Positions 48,335 to 56,752 of a DNA stretch of 64,000 bases are shown here, in pieces; position 1 is the first letter of the stretch, and the number at the start of each line of letters is the position of its first letter. The stretch is from contig NZ_JALCYY010000018.1 in the NCBI RefSeq assembly GCF_022690685.1, positions 26,422-90,421 on the forward strand, given 5' to 3'. This DNA is from Anaeromyxobacter terrae. GTDB taxonomy: Bacteria > Myxococcota > Myxococcia > Myxococcales > Anaeromyxobacteraceae. The notes beneath the pieces were generated by a model. The model was given only the letters and a program-made list of their open reading frames with translations. It ran no database searches and was not told the origin of the DNA. Position numbers and translations under genes: made by a program.

Positions 48335-50770
48335 CTACGGCCTCGGCTGGTGGATCTCGATCGGATCCATGAACCGGCCGTCGCCGTGGCAGACGTCGCA
48401 GGATTCGACGCCGTTGATGGTGTTGAGCGAGATGTGCGCGTCGGCGGCGATGCCGTCGTGGCAGCTCCCGCAGTGCGCGCGGCCGGATCCCACGAACGTC
48501 TCCGTCTTGTTCCAGTACGCGTCGCCTGCCGCGGTGTCGGGGGCGACGACGCCGCCCGTGGCGCTGAGCGTGCCGCACACGGCGTTCGCGTCCGCGCTCG
48601 GGTCCTCCTTGCAGGTGAAGGTCACGAAGCGCGTCGGCAGCACGGTCGCCTCGGGGAGGCCGTAGCCGCCCGGCAGGTGGCAGGTCTGGCAGTTCTCGAG
48701 GTCGCCGGGGAAGGCGTGGCTGAACTCGACCGGGGGCGCCTCGCCCTCGGCCCGGCCCGTGGCCGGATCCGCCCTGAAGTCACGCGTCGCGCCGAGCGTG
48801 AACGTGGGCCGCGGGCTCGGGAGCGAGCCCTGCGGGACGATCTCGGAGCCCTTGTGGATCTTGTGGATCATCACGGAGAGCTGGACGGTGCCGGGCGTCT
48901 TCGTGAACGGCTGGCCGGTGGCCGGGTCGACCTCGAACTGCGAGGTGCGCTCGTCGTTCACGTTCTGAGAGTTGTGGCACATCGCGCAGTAGTCGGGACC
49001 CTTGCGCGCCTCGCCGCCGTGGAAGCCGAGGTCCTCGTGGCAGACGTTGCACTTCGCGGCGTCGGTGATGAGCCGGCGCGGGGTGGCGGTGCCGCCGCCG
49101 ACGCGGGCGTAGATGACGCCCGTGGGCGAGGTCGCCGTCGGCGGCAGCGGCCGCTGGGCCCACTCGCGCTGGGCGCAGGGCGGGGTCGGACAGGTGCCGG
49201 TCTCGAGGACGTAGGCCTCCACGCCCACGCCGACGGTCTGGCCGTTCGCCGGCGTCAGGTCGATGGGGGTCGCCACGGGCGGCGTCGCCGACGACAAGGT
49301 CACGAGCGGAGCGGTGAACTGTCCCGGGGTGCCCGTGGCGGTCAGAGCCGCGGCGCCCGCGCCGCCGAAGTTGCCCGTCTGGATGTAGCCGAACGCGTGC
49401 TTGAGCACGTCGGTCCCCGCGACGGGACCCTTCGGGCCGCCGTAGTCGGTGGTGGGGCCGGCGATGGTGAAGCGCAGGTTGGCGAGCGGAGTGGCCTTGA
49501 TGTCGGCGGGCGCGCCGTTGAGCGTCACGGTGAACTTCACCGTTCCGGCCGCCGGATTGGTCACGTCGACCGCGTCGATGGTGACGCCGAGGTCCGCGCC
49601 CGTGAAGGAGGTGTTGGTCAGCGCGTCGTAGAGGAAGGAGTGCACCTTCGTGATGGACGGCGCCGCGCCGAGCGGAGGCGTGTCGTCGGGGTGGTGGCAG
49701 GAGGCGCAGGTGTCGTCCGTGGCCGCCAGGCCGCCGGCGTGGCCTGCGCCGGTGGCGAAGTCGACCGCGTAGTGACAGGAGCCGCAGGCGGCGCGGCCGG
49801 GCTTGGTCTTCCAGTTGTCGGACTGCGCGCCTCCCTGGTGGCAGAAGACGCAGTTCCTGACGGTGTTGGGGGGAGCGAAGGCGACCGTACTGAAGTCGTT
49901 CGTGGCGCTCCACTTGTAGACGTAGGGCTTGGCGTTCTGCACGTCGGTCGGCTGCTGGCCGCGGTGGATCTGGTGCACCAGCACGCGGAAGTCGATGGCG
50001 TTGGCGGTGGTGTTCGCGCTCGGCTTCAGCACCCAGCCCGGCGTGTGGCAGGTGAGGCAGAGGCCGACGGTGCGGCGCGTGCCGTGCGCCGTCAGGTGCC
50101 TGTGGCAGTTGTTGCAGGCCGCGTCGGAGACGACCTGGCGCGAGGTGACCGTGCCGCCGGCCGGGATGAACTCGAACGAGGCGCCGGCGGGGTACTGGAT
50201 GCCCTCGAACGTCCGGGCCGCCTGGAGGCCGACCAGCGTCTGCGCGGACTGCACCGGCGCGATCGGGAAGCCGGAGGCGAGCGTCGGGAGCGCGGGCGCG
50301 GCGGTCGGGAAGGTGAAGGTGTAGGACCCGTCGGCGTTCTTGGTGTACAGGGCGGCGGCGTCGGTGAGCGAGATGCTGGCGGGCACCTGGGTCGGGCGGG
50401 TCTGCTTGCCGCTCGGATCGCCCGCGGAGTCGGTCTCGTACAGCGCCTGGTCGTAGGTACCGCCCGCGGCCGAGGCCTGCGCGATGCTGAAGCGCGGCCC
50501 GCGGGTGGCGCCGAAGTTGCCGGCGACGAGCTCGGCGAGGAAGTCGACCGGCGTTCCCGCCGCGTCCTTGACCGTGAAGGTGACGGTCGCCGGCCCCGCG
50601 GCCGGAGCGGTGGCGGAGACGATGCCGACCTGCAGCCCTGCGCCGGGAGGCGCTGCGGCGGCGCCCTGCCCCGGCGGCCCGGCCGGGCCCCGATCGCCCT
50701 TGCAGCCGGTGAGTGCGATTGCACCGGCAAAGATCAATGCCGCACCCTTCCTCAGGATCGACCTGGACAT
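48335..50770 (-). CDS. OmcA/MtrC-family decaheme c-type cytochrome lipoprotein
   Basis: 811 residues with ten CxxCH heme sites in order: CNNCH, CLTCH, CVFCH, CGSCH, CASCH, CNVCH, CAMCH, CQTCH, CGSCH, CDVCH. They form two groups of five separated by a beta-rich domain, as in outer-surface metal reductases of the Shewanella type. A lipobox ALTGC (Cys about 23) is followed by a short collagen-like GDRGPAGPPGQG. It should sit on the outer membrane and pass electrons to extracellular Fe(III), Mn or other acceptors. No MtrA/MtrB-type partner lies in this window. It is divergent from glutamate dehydrogenase across a 629-base gap. Confidence 0.96.
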   Translation of the reverse strand: MSRSILRKGAALIFAGAIALTGCKGDRGPAGPPGQGAAAAPPGAGLQVGIVSATAPAAGPATVTFTVKDAAGTPVDFLAELVAGNFGATRGPRFSIAQASAAGGTYDQALYETDSAGDPSGKQTRPTQVPASISLTDAAALYTKNADGSYTFTFPTAAPALPTLASGFPIAPVQSAQTLVGLQAARTFEGIQYPAGASFEFIPAGGTVTSRQVVSDAACNNCHRHLTAHGTRRTVGLCLTCHTPGWVLKPSANTTANAIDFRVLVHQIHRGQQPTDVQNAKPYVYKWSATNDFSTVAFAPPNTVRNCVFCHQGGAQSDNWKTKPGRAACGSCHYAVDFATGAGHAGGLAATDDTCASCHHPDDTPPLGAAPSITKVHSFLYDALTNTSFTGADLGVTIDAVDVTNPAAGTVKFTVTLNGAPADIKATPLANLRFTIAGPTTDYGGPKGPVAGTDVLKHAFGYIQTGNFGGAGAAALTATGTPGQFTAPLVTLSSATPPVATPIDLTPANGQTVGVGVEAYVLETGTCPTPPCAQREWAQRPLPPTATSPTGVIYARVGGGTATPRRLITDAAKCNVCHEDLGFHGGEARKGPDYCAMCHNSQNVNDERTSQFEVDPATGQPFTKTPGTVQLSVMIHKIHKGSEIVPQGSLPSPRPTFTLGATRDFRADPATGRAEGEAPPVEFSHAFPGDLENCQTCHLPGGYGLPEATVLPTRFVTFTCKEDPSADANAVCGTLSATGGVVAPDTAAGDAYWNKTETFVGSGRAHCGSCHDGIAADAHISLNTINGVESCDVCHGDGRFMDPIEIHQPRP

Positions 50771-51185
50771 AGCGCTCTCCGAGCAAATGGTTGGCTGCTG
50801 CGAGCGGAGGCGTCCAACTGCTTGCCGCGTGGGCCGAATCTGAGGCGCGACGAGAGAGCCCAGTCAACTCGACCCGCGGACTCTCTCAGGCACCGCCGAA
50901 AGAGCGTCGAGCGCTGCCTGTATCGCGCGTCGCGGACGTCGGCCGAGCCGAGTCCTCACGCTCACTCGGGCGGCCGAGGAGCGTGGCTCCGTCCATGCTC
51001 CATAACGGCCGGGCGCGAACCCTGGACCGCCCAGCATGGGAGGAGGCGTGCCCCGAGGCCCGCAGCAGTCGCTCTCGAGCTGGTGGGAGCGAGCCGCCCT
51101 GCGCGCGTCAAGAGGGCGGTTCCTGTAGTCAGAAGTCCGCCCGCTCGACCCCTATCCGAGCCTCGCGTTGGACTGTCGGTCTGCC

Positions 51186-51214
51186 GCAGGCGGCGTTAGA
51201 TTGCCGCCGCCTGC
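51186..51214. repeat. 9-base perfect inverted repeat
   Basis: GCAGGCGGC (51186-51194) and GCCGCCTGC (51206-51214) with an 11-base loop, about 100 bases upstream of the gdhA promoter. Operator or structure; no T-run follows. Confidence 0.45.
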
Positions 51215-51312
51215 AGGAGCCCCCGAGGCGGGGTCCGGAGGCGCGAATTCCCGCGCACTCGCAGAGCTACAACCCCGCCATTATATTGAGGATTCGCGGT
51301 AACTCGCAGATT

Positions 51313-51341
51313 TTGACCGCGAGCGGAACGAGGGCTAGCAT
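51313..51341 (+). promoter_or_regulatory. Candidate gdhA promoter
   Basis: TTGACC (51313-51318), exactly 17 bases, then TAGCAT (51336-51341). Both boxes match consensus well for this genome. Initiation near 51348 gives a leader of about 50 bases. Confidence 0.65.
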
Positions 51342-51399
51342 GCGCCCGGCTTCGCCGCCCGGCGAAGCGCGGAGTTCCCACCAACCGAGGTCGACAGCG

Positions 51400-52926
51400 A
51401 TGGCCGGTCGAAACGGCAAGAAGAGCTTCTACGACGAGGCGATGGAGACGTTCCATCGCGCAGCGGATCTCATCCAGATGAACCCGCGCGTCAGGATGGA
51501 GCTGGAGGAGCCGGACTTCGAGCACATCTTCTACGTCACGACGGAGCTCCGGGATCGGCTCGTGCCGCTCTCCCCGGAGGAGGCCCAGAAGTTCAAGGAC
51601 CTCCTGCCCTCGGACATGAAGGCCGCGGACGCGCTCGAGCCGCTCGCGAACGGCAACTTCATCCTGCACCGCCGGGCGCTGCTGCGCTCCGACATCCACA
51701 TGCGGCAGGGCGTCATCAACATCCCGAAGATGGGCCTCTTCCGGATCGAGAAGGGCGGACCCCGGAAGTTCAAGGCGTACCGCATCCAGCACAACCAGGT
51801 GCGCGGTCCGTACAAGGGCGGCATCCGCTACCACAAGGACGTGTCGCTCGATCTCTTCAAGATGCTCGCGGCCGACATGACCTGGAAGACGGCGATCGCG
51901 GAGATCCCGTTCGGCGGCGCGAAGGGCGGCATCAAGCTCGACCCCTTCAACTACTCGAAGGAGGAGATCGAGCACATCACCCTCCGCTACATCTACAAGT
52001 TCAAGAACTTCATGGGCCCGTTCGTCGACATCCCGGCGCCCGATGTCGGGACGAACGGGGAAATCATGGCGTACATGATGCGCCAGTTCACGGACGGTGA
52101 GCGCGAGCACCACAAGCTCCGCGGCGTCGTCACCGGCAAGGACGTGCGCATCGGCGGCTCCGAGGGGCGTGTCCGCGCCACCGGCCAGGGCGTCGTCTAT
52201 TGCATCGAGGAGTGGGCGCGCGATCGCGGCTTCGACCTCAAGAGCGCGCGCGTCATCGTCCAGGGCTTCGGCAACGTCGGCTCGTCCGCCGCCGAGATCC
52301 TCGCCGGCCTCGGCGCCAAGGTCGTGGCCGTGAACGACGCGAACGGCACGATCCACGACGACAAGGGGATCGACATCGCGGCGCTCGTGCAGTACGTCCA
52401 CGGCAACAAGGAGAACCTGCGGCGCACCGTCGCCGGGTTCCCCGGGGCGAAGGCGATCTCCAAGGACGACTTCTGGGCGGTCGACGCCGACATCTGCATC
52501 CCCGCCGCGCTCGGCGAGGAGATCACGGGCGACGTCGCGGAGCGGCTCAAGGTGAAGCTCGTCGCCGAGGGCGCGAACGGCCCCACCACCCGCGACGGCG
52601 ATCGCGTGATGATGGGCCGGAAGATCGACCTCATCCCCGACATCATCTGCAACGCGGGCGGCGTCACCGTCTCCTACTACGAGTGGCTGCAGAACCAGCG
52701 GCTCGAGCACTGGACGGAGGGCGACGTGAACCGCCGCCTCGAGCAGGCCATCAAGAAGAACTACGCGATCATCCGCGACATCGCGCGGAACCGCCCGCAG
52801 CGCACGCCGCACTACGACTCGCGGCCGTACTGCGTCGGGCAGGAGGTCGACGTCCGCACCGCGGCGATGGTGCTCGCGCTGAAGCGCGTCGAGGCGCACT
52901 ACCTCATCGAGGGCTTCTCGCAGTAG
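51400..52926 (+). CDS. gdhA: Glu/Leu/Phe/Val-type (glutamate) dehydrogenase
   Basis: 508 residues, longer than the 410-450 usual for the family, mainly by about 70 residues at the N-terminus. Substrate domain: RIQHNQVRGPYKGGIRYH and the catalytic Lys region IPFGGAKGGI (the hallmark of the family). NAD(P) domain: VIVQGFGNVGSSAAEIL. The C-terminal LVAEGANGPTT and NAGGVTVSYYEW are conserved. It interconverts glutamate and 2-oxoglutarate plus ammonia. GAGG lies nine bases before the ATG. Placed divergently from the surface cytochrome, which need not mean shared function. Confidence 0.93.
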   Translation: MAGRNGKKSFYDEAMETFHRAADLIQMNPRVRMELEEPDFEHIFYVTTELRDRLVPLSPEEAQKFKDLLPSDMKAADALEPLANGNFILHRRALLRSDIHMRQGVINIPKMGLFRIEKGGPRKFKAYRIQHNQVRGPYKGGIRYHKDVSLDLFKMLAADMTWKTAIAEIPFGGAKGGIKLDPFNYSKEEIEHITLRYIYKFKNFMGPFVDIPAPDVGTNGEIMAYMMRQFTDGEREHHKLRGVVTGKDVRIGGSEGRVRATGQGVVYCIEEWARDRGFDLKSARVIVQGFGNVGSSAAEILAGLGAKVVAVNDANGTIHDDKGIDIAALVQYVHGNKENLRRTVAGFPGAKAISKDDFWAVDADICIPAALGEEITGDVAERLKVKLVAEGANGPTTRDGDRVMMGRKIDLIPDIICNAGGVTVSYYEWLQNQRLEHWTEGDVNRRLEQAIKKNYAIIRDIARNRPQRTPHYDSRPYCVGQEVDVRTAAMVLALKRVEAHYLIEGFSQ

Positions 52927-52936
52927 CGATCCCCGT

Positions 52937-52953
52937 GGCCGCCTCGGGCGGCC
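52937..52953 (+). terminator. Short GC hairpin after gdhA
   Basis: GGCCGCC-TCG-GGCGGCC, 10 bases past the gdhA stop. Stable, but without T-run. Confidence 0.5.
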
Positions 52954-53022
52954 CGCTGCACCCCGCGCCCGGCGTCGCGCCGCGCCTCTCCGGAGGCCGG
53001 CCCGCCGGGCGCGGTCGTCTCG

Positions 53023-54672
53023 TCAGTCGTCGTCGCCCGCGATCGCGTCGAGGAGCGGCTCCCGGCGGCGCGCGAGGAGCCGGGCGGCGAAGGGGAGCGC
53101 GAGGCGATAGACGATCGCGCCGGCGAGCCCGAGCGCCGCCCACCCGAGGACGAGCAGCCAGGGCGCGTCCCGCCGGACGGCGAAGACCACCGGGATCGCG
53201 AACGCGCCGGCGGCGCCCGAGACGATGACCATCCCGGCGAGCGACGAGAGCGGCGAGAGCGACCCGCCCCGCTGGACCGTGCTCGCAGCGGCGCGCGGGT
53301 TCAGCACCGAGACGAAGTTGCCGGCCGCGAGCAGCCACGGGGCGATGCCGGCGTGAAGCGCCACCGCGGCGAGGAGGGCCCACGACGGCAGCGGGCCCCC
53401 GACGGCGATCGCCGCGGTCGCGGCCGCTGCGAAGAGCGCCGCGGAGAGCGCGTAGGCGGCGAGGTTCTTCGCGAGGAGCACCTCGGCCGGCGCGACGGGG
53501 ACGAGGAACCAGACGCGGCCGCCGCCCCGCTCCCAGCCGAACGCGTTGAGCCAGAAGATCTGCGCCGCCATGTGCGCGTAGAGCGCGAAGCCCAGCACGG
53601 GCAGCGCGTGCACGATCTCGCCCGTCCCGGGCGGCAGCCGTGGCAGGACCTTCCACGCGACGAGCGCCGCGAACGGCGGCAGGATGAGCAGGAGCAGGGT
53701 CGCGACCGGGTGGCGGAGGACGTACTTCGCCTCCTTCTCGAAGAGCGCGCCGAGCCTGCCCGGGAGCGGCCACCCGCCCCCGCCCGTCGCCGCCGCGCGC
53801 GGCGCGCCGCCGCCTCCCTCGCGCGCGGAGGCGAGCGCGAGCCGGTACGCGACCCACACGGTCGCGACGCCGGCCAGGACGAGCGCCGCGATCCAGGGCA
53901 GCGCGGCGAGTGCCCGGCTCGCGTAGAGCTCCACCGCGGCGCCCTCGGCGAGCGCGGCGGGGTACGCGAGCCAGCGGAGCGCACGGGCGCCGCGCAGGAG
54001 CCGGAGCAGCGCGCCCGGGTGGCCGGCGGTCCAGGCGAGGATCCCCGCGACGCCCACGTAGACCGCCGCGACGAGGAGCTCCCGCGCGCGCCGGCCGCGG
54101 AGCAGCCGCGCGAGGAGCTCCTGGAGGAGCGCCACGAGCGCGACCGTGGTGGCGACGAAGGCGACGAGCACGAGCGCGAACAGGAGGAGCCAGGCGCCGG
54201 GGCGCGCCACGGCGGCGCCGCCGAAGGCGCCGGCGAGGAGCAGACACCAGAACGCCGCGAAGGGATCGCCCGCGAGCGACGCGGCGAGACCGTGGCCGAA
54301 CACCTGCGCCGGAGGGATGGGATAGACCAGGAAACGGCGCAGGTCGAGGGCGTCCCGCTCCGAGATCGAGAGCGAGACGACGGTCCAGGTCTGCCAGACG
54401 CCGAAGAAGAGCGCCGCGACGGGGACCGTCGCCTGCAGCCCGCGGCCGATGCGGACCGCCTGGAACGAGCCGACCCCGGCGAGCGCCGCGAACGCGAGCC
54501 CGGCGGGGATCGCGATGACGTAGAGCGCGACGCGCGCGACGACCTCCGGCACGCCCCCGGGCCGTCGAAGGCGGCGCAGGAGCAGGAGCCAGCGAAGCTC
54601 CGCGAGCGCGCGCAGGGTGGCGAGGCCGCCGGGCGGCGCGAGCGCTCCGCCGCCCTCCCCCGCCGCGCTCAC
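53023..54672 (-). CDS. ABC transporter permease (ABC-2-like, about 12 helices)
   Basis: 549 residues from a GTG that overlaps the stop of the ATPase gene (GTGA), so translation is coupled. Many hydrophobic helices in two halves joined by a Gly/Ala-rich cytosolic loop (about 300-330), a layout of fused ABC-2-type permeases. The C-terminal third has FWLNAFGWERGGGRVWFLVP. Together with the ATPase it forms an exporter; the substrate is unknown, and bacteriocin, lipid or drug export are possible. Confidence 0.85.
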   Translation of the reverse strand: MSAAGEGGGALAPPGGLATLRALAELRWLLLLRRLRRPGGVPEVVARVALYVIAIPAGLAFAALAGVGSFQAVRIGRGLQATVPVAALFFGVWQTWTVVSLSISERDALDLRRFLVYPIPPAQVFGHGLAASLAGDPFAAFWCLLLAGAFGGAAVARPGAWLLLFALVLVAFVATTVALVALLQELLARLLRGRRARELLVAAVYVGVAGILAWTAGHPGALLRLLRGARALRWLAYPAALAEGAAVELYASRALAALPWIAALVLAGVATVWVAYRLALASAREGGGGAPRAAATGGGGWPLPGRLGALFEKEAKYVLRHPVATLLLLILPPFAALVAWKVLPRLPPGTGEIVHALPVLGFALYAHMAAQIFWLNAFGWERGGGRVWFLVPVAPAEVLLAKNLAAYALSAALFAAAATAAIAVGGPLPSWALLAAVALHAGIAPWLLAAGNFVSVLNPRAAASTVQRGGSLSPLSSLAGMVIVSGAAGAFAIPVVFAVRRDAPWLLVLGWAALGLAGAIVYRLALPFAARLLARRREPLLDAIAGDDD

Positions 54673-55433
54673 GTGCCCTCGCCGAGCCACGAGAGGCCGG
54701 GCACCTCGCCGCGCTCGTCGCCGACCGTGCGGATGAACACCTCCTCGAGCGTGAGCTCGCCGCGGACCTCGGCGAGCGTGCCCTGGGCGGCGAGCCGGCC
54801 CTCGCGGATGATCCCGACATGCGTGACGATCCGCTCGACCACCTCGAGCACGTGGCTGGTGAGGAAGATCGTGAGGGCGCCGCGGGCGACGAGGTCCTGC
54901 AGCAGGCGCCGGATCCCGCTCACGGCGACCGCGTCGATGCCCTCGAACGGCTCGTCGAGGAAGAGCAGCCGGGGGCCGTGGATGAGGGCGCAGCCGAGCG
55001 CGAGCTTCTTCCGCATGCCGTGGCTGTACTCGGACACGAGCTTGCCGGCGTCGTCCGCGAGCTCGAGCGCTCCGAGGAGCTCGTCGGCGCGCCGTCCCGC
55101 CTCGCGGCGCTCGAGCCCGTAGAGCTGCCCGTGGATCCTCAGCTGCTCCGCGCCGGAGAGCCGCTCGAAGAGCGCGAGGCCGTCCGGCACGACGCCGACG
55201 CGCCGCTTCACGGATAGCGGATCGTGGGCGAGGTCCGTTCCGAGCACCTGCGCCCGCCCGGAGGTCGGGGCGAGGAGCCCGGTGAGCATCTTGATGGTCG
55301 TGCTCTTCCCCGCGCCGTTCGGGCCGAGGAACCCGTAGAACGCGCCCTCCGGCACGGAGAGCGCGAGCCCCTCCACGGCGGCCCGCCCGTCGAACAGGCG
55401 CGTCAGCCCCTCCGTCTCGATCGCGAGCGTCAC
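54669..55433 (-). CDS. ABC transporter ATP-binding protein
   Basis: 254 residues. Walker A GPNGAGKSTT (near 36), Q-loop in RVGVVPDGLALFERL, signature YSHGMRKKLALG, Walker B RLLFLDEPFEGID and switch His in LTSHVLEVVER. Typical of drug/lipid-type ABC-2 exporters. It precedes and overlaps the permease gene. Confidence 0.96.
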   Translation of the reverse strand: MTLAIETEGLTRLFDGRAAVEGLALSVPEGAFYGFLGPNGAGKSTTIKMLTGLLAPTSGRAQVLGTDLAHDPLSVKRRVGVVPDGLALFERLSGAEQLRIHGQLYGLERREAGRRADELLGALELADDAGKLVSEYSHGMRKKLALGCALIHGPRLLFLDEPFEGIDAVAVSGIRRLLQDLVARGALTIFLTSHVLEVVERIVTHVGIIREGRLAAQGTLAEVRGELTLEEVFIRTVGDERGEVPGLSWLGEGT

Positions 55434-55530
55434 CGGGCTGTTCTACCGCGGACCGGCCGGGCGCGCCGGTCGGCCACCCACCGTGGCGCGGGGCCGCGGC
55501 AGGCGGGCGCCACGCGGGGTGAAGCCGGGG

Positions 55531-55893
55531 TCACTGGAGCGCGGCGGAGACCGCGTCGTCCTCGAAGTAGATGAACTTCACGCCCATGCCGCGGAGCGCG
55601 AGCGGGCCCTGGTCGGCGGCGGGCGTCCGGCCCATGAGGTGGCAGACGTAGCGGACCTCCGCCACGGCCGTCATCTCGCCCGCCTCGGAGGGGAAGGTGA
55701 CGCGGACCTGCGAGCCGATCGGGTGCGGGACGCGGGTCTCGACGAACATGCCGCCCTCGGAGATGTTCCGAGCGATCCCGAGCCCCATCCCGCGCTCACC
55801 CTCGAGGTAGACGCGGAAGACCTTGTCGAGGCGAGGCGTCGCGCGGCGCTCTTCCTGCGCCGGCCTCCGGCCTTCCTTGCGGCTGTTCAGCAT
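55531..55893 (-). CDS. PilZ-domain protein (myxobacterial short type)
   Basis: 120 residues. It carries the two c-di-GMP-binding blocks of PilZ: RRATPRL (RxxxR type, near 17) and NISEGGMFVET (D/NxSxxG, near 43), then FPSEAGEMTAVAEVRYV and GMGVKFIYF. Many such single-domain proteins are found in Myxococcus-type genomes. It probably relays c-di-GMP to motility or surface functions. A single gene with its own start at 55893. Confidence 0.9.
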   Translation of the reverse strand: MLNSRKEGRRPAQEERRATPRLDKVFRVYLEGERGMGLGIARNISEGGMFVETRVPHPIGSQVRVTFPSEAGEMTAVAEVRYVCHLMGRTPAADQGPLALRGMGVKFIYFEDDAVSAALQ

Positions 55894-56079
55894 GTCGTCC
55901 GCCTCCTGCCTGGGACCGCAGGCTAGGGCGGTGTGTCGATGTGGTCAAAAAAGCGACCCGCGCCTTCATGGGCGACCCGCCGCACGCTGGAGGGCTAACT
56001 TTCCTCGGACAGGGCGGCGGCACGCTAGACTCGGACACCCGCCCGGGCGACCTGCCCGCTTCGAAGGGATCCCAACCAC

Positions 56080-56679
56080 ATGCGTCTTCTCTGGGTCGCG
56101 GTATTGCTCCTCGTCTCCGCTCCTGCCGCCCGAGCAGGCGAGCGCTTCGACGCCGTCGCCACGAGCGCCGAGCGGCTCGACGCCCTCGAGCCCTTCCTCG
56201 CCCGCTACATCGGGCACTGCACCGACATCTACACGCGCGCGACCTGCGAGGCGAACGTGCTCGCGGCGCGCCGGTCCCTCGCCGGAAAGACGTTCACGGT
56301 TCGTGTCACCGACGCGGCGACGCTGGTCCGGGCCGAGCTCCAGGGCGACGGCTTCGTGCTGCTCGTGACGCCGTTCGTGGACGGCGGCGGCCTCGCCCTC
56401 ACCCACGGCACCCCGGCCAGGCAGGACGCCTCCGGCCACCCGCTCGTGAACCTCATCCCGATTCGCGGAAAGCTCCCGCCCGGCGTGATGGACATGGAGT
56501 TCCAGGGCCCGTTCCGCACCGGCGCCATCGAGCTCGAGATCGTCTTCAAGCCGGAGAAGATCTGGAAGCTGCCGCGGCGCGGCGAGGGCGGGCAGATGGA
56601 GGGCGTCGCGGCGCGCTTCGTGGCGATCCGCGTCGTGGACGCGCGCACGGGAAACGAGATCGCCTCGCGAGTGCTGTAG
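56080..56679 (+). CDS. Exported protein of unknown function
   Basis: 199 residues. Signal peptide MRLLWVAVLLLVSAPAARAG with cleavage near ARA. The mature domain is beta-rich with two Cys near 50 and 60 (GHCTDIYTRATCEAN), likely a disulfide in the periplasm. GAVARFVAIRVVDARTG closes the fold. No family recognised with confidence. Convergent with the DegP-type gene. Confidence 0.78.
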   Translation: MRLLWVAVLLLVSAPAARAGERFDAVATSAERLDALEPFLARYIGHCTDIYTRATCEANVLAARRSLAGKTFTVRVTDAATLVRAELQGDGFVLLVTPFVDGGGLALTHGTPARQDASGHPLVNLIPIRGKLPPGVMDMEFQGPFRTGAIELEIVFKPEKIWKLPRRGEGGQMEGVAARFVAIRVVDARTGNEIASRVL

Positions 56680-56702
56680 GGCTCGCCGGGCTCGAAGAGA
56701 GA

Positions 56703-56732
56703 GAGGGCCGCCCCGCGGACGGGACGGCCCTC
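56703..56732. terminator. Shared hairpin between convergent genes
   Basis: GAGGGCCG (56703-56710) pairs with CGGCCCTC (56725-56732), with further CCC/GGG pairing inside. The minus-strand side is followed by TCTCTCTCTT, so it best serves the DegP-type gene, but it may act both ways. Confidence 0.75.
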
Positions 56733-56752
56733 CTCGCCTGCGCCGGCCCTCG

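Larger units (their letters stand above)
50771..51399. other. Long divergent regulatory region between decaheme gene and gdhA
   Basis: 629 bases with no supportable gene. It holds a GAGAGAG/CTCTCTC hairpin (50852-50887), an AGGCA/TGCCT hairpin (50888-50919), a GCAGGCGGC/GCCGCCTGC hairpin (51186-51214), an AT-richer patch TTATATTGAGG (51281-51291), and the gdhA promoter candidate. The cytochrome promoter must be near 50800-51000 but no clear consensus is seen. Confidence 0.5.

Noticed and set aside
50850..50920. ACTCTCTCAGGCA resembling the 3' strand of a glycine riboswitch
   Set aside because: The rest of the aptamer core is missing, the downstream gene is 480 bases away and not a glycine gene; two simple hairpins explain the signal.
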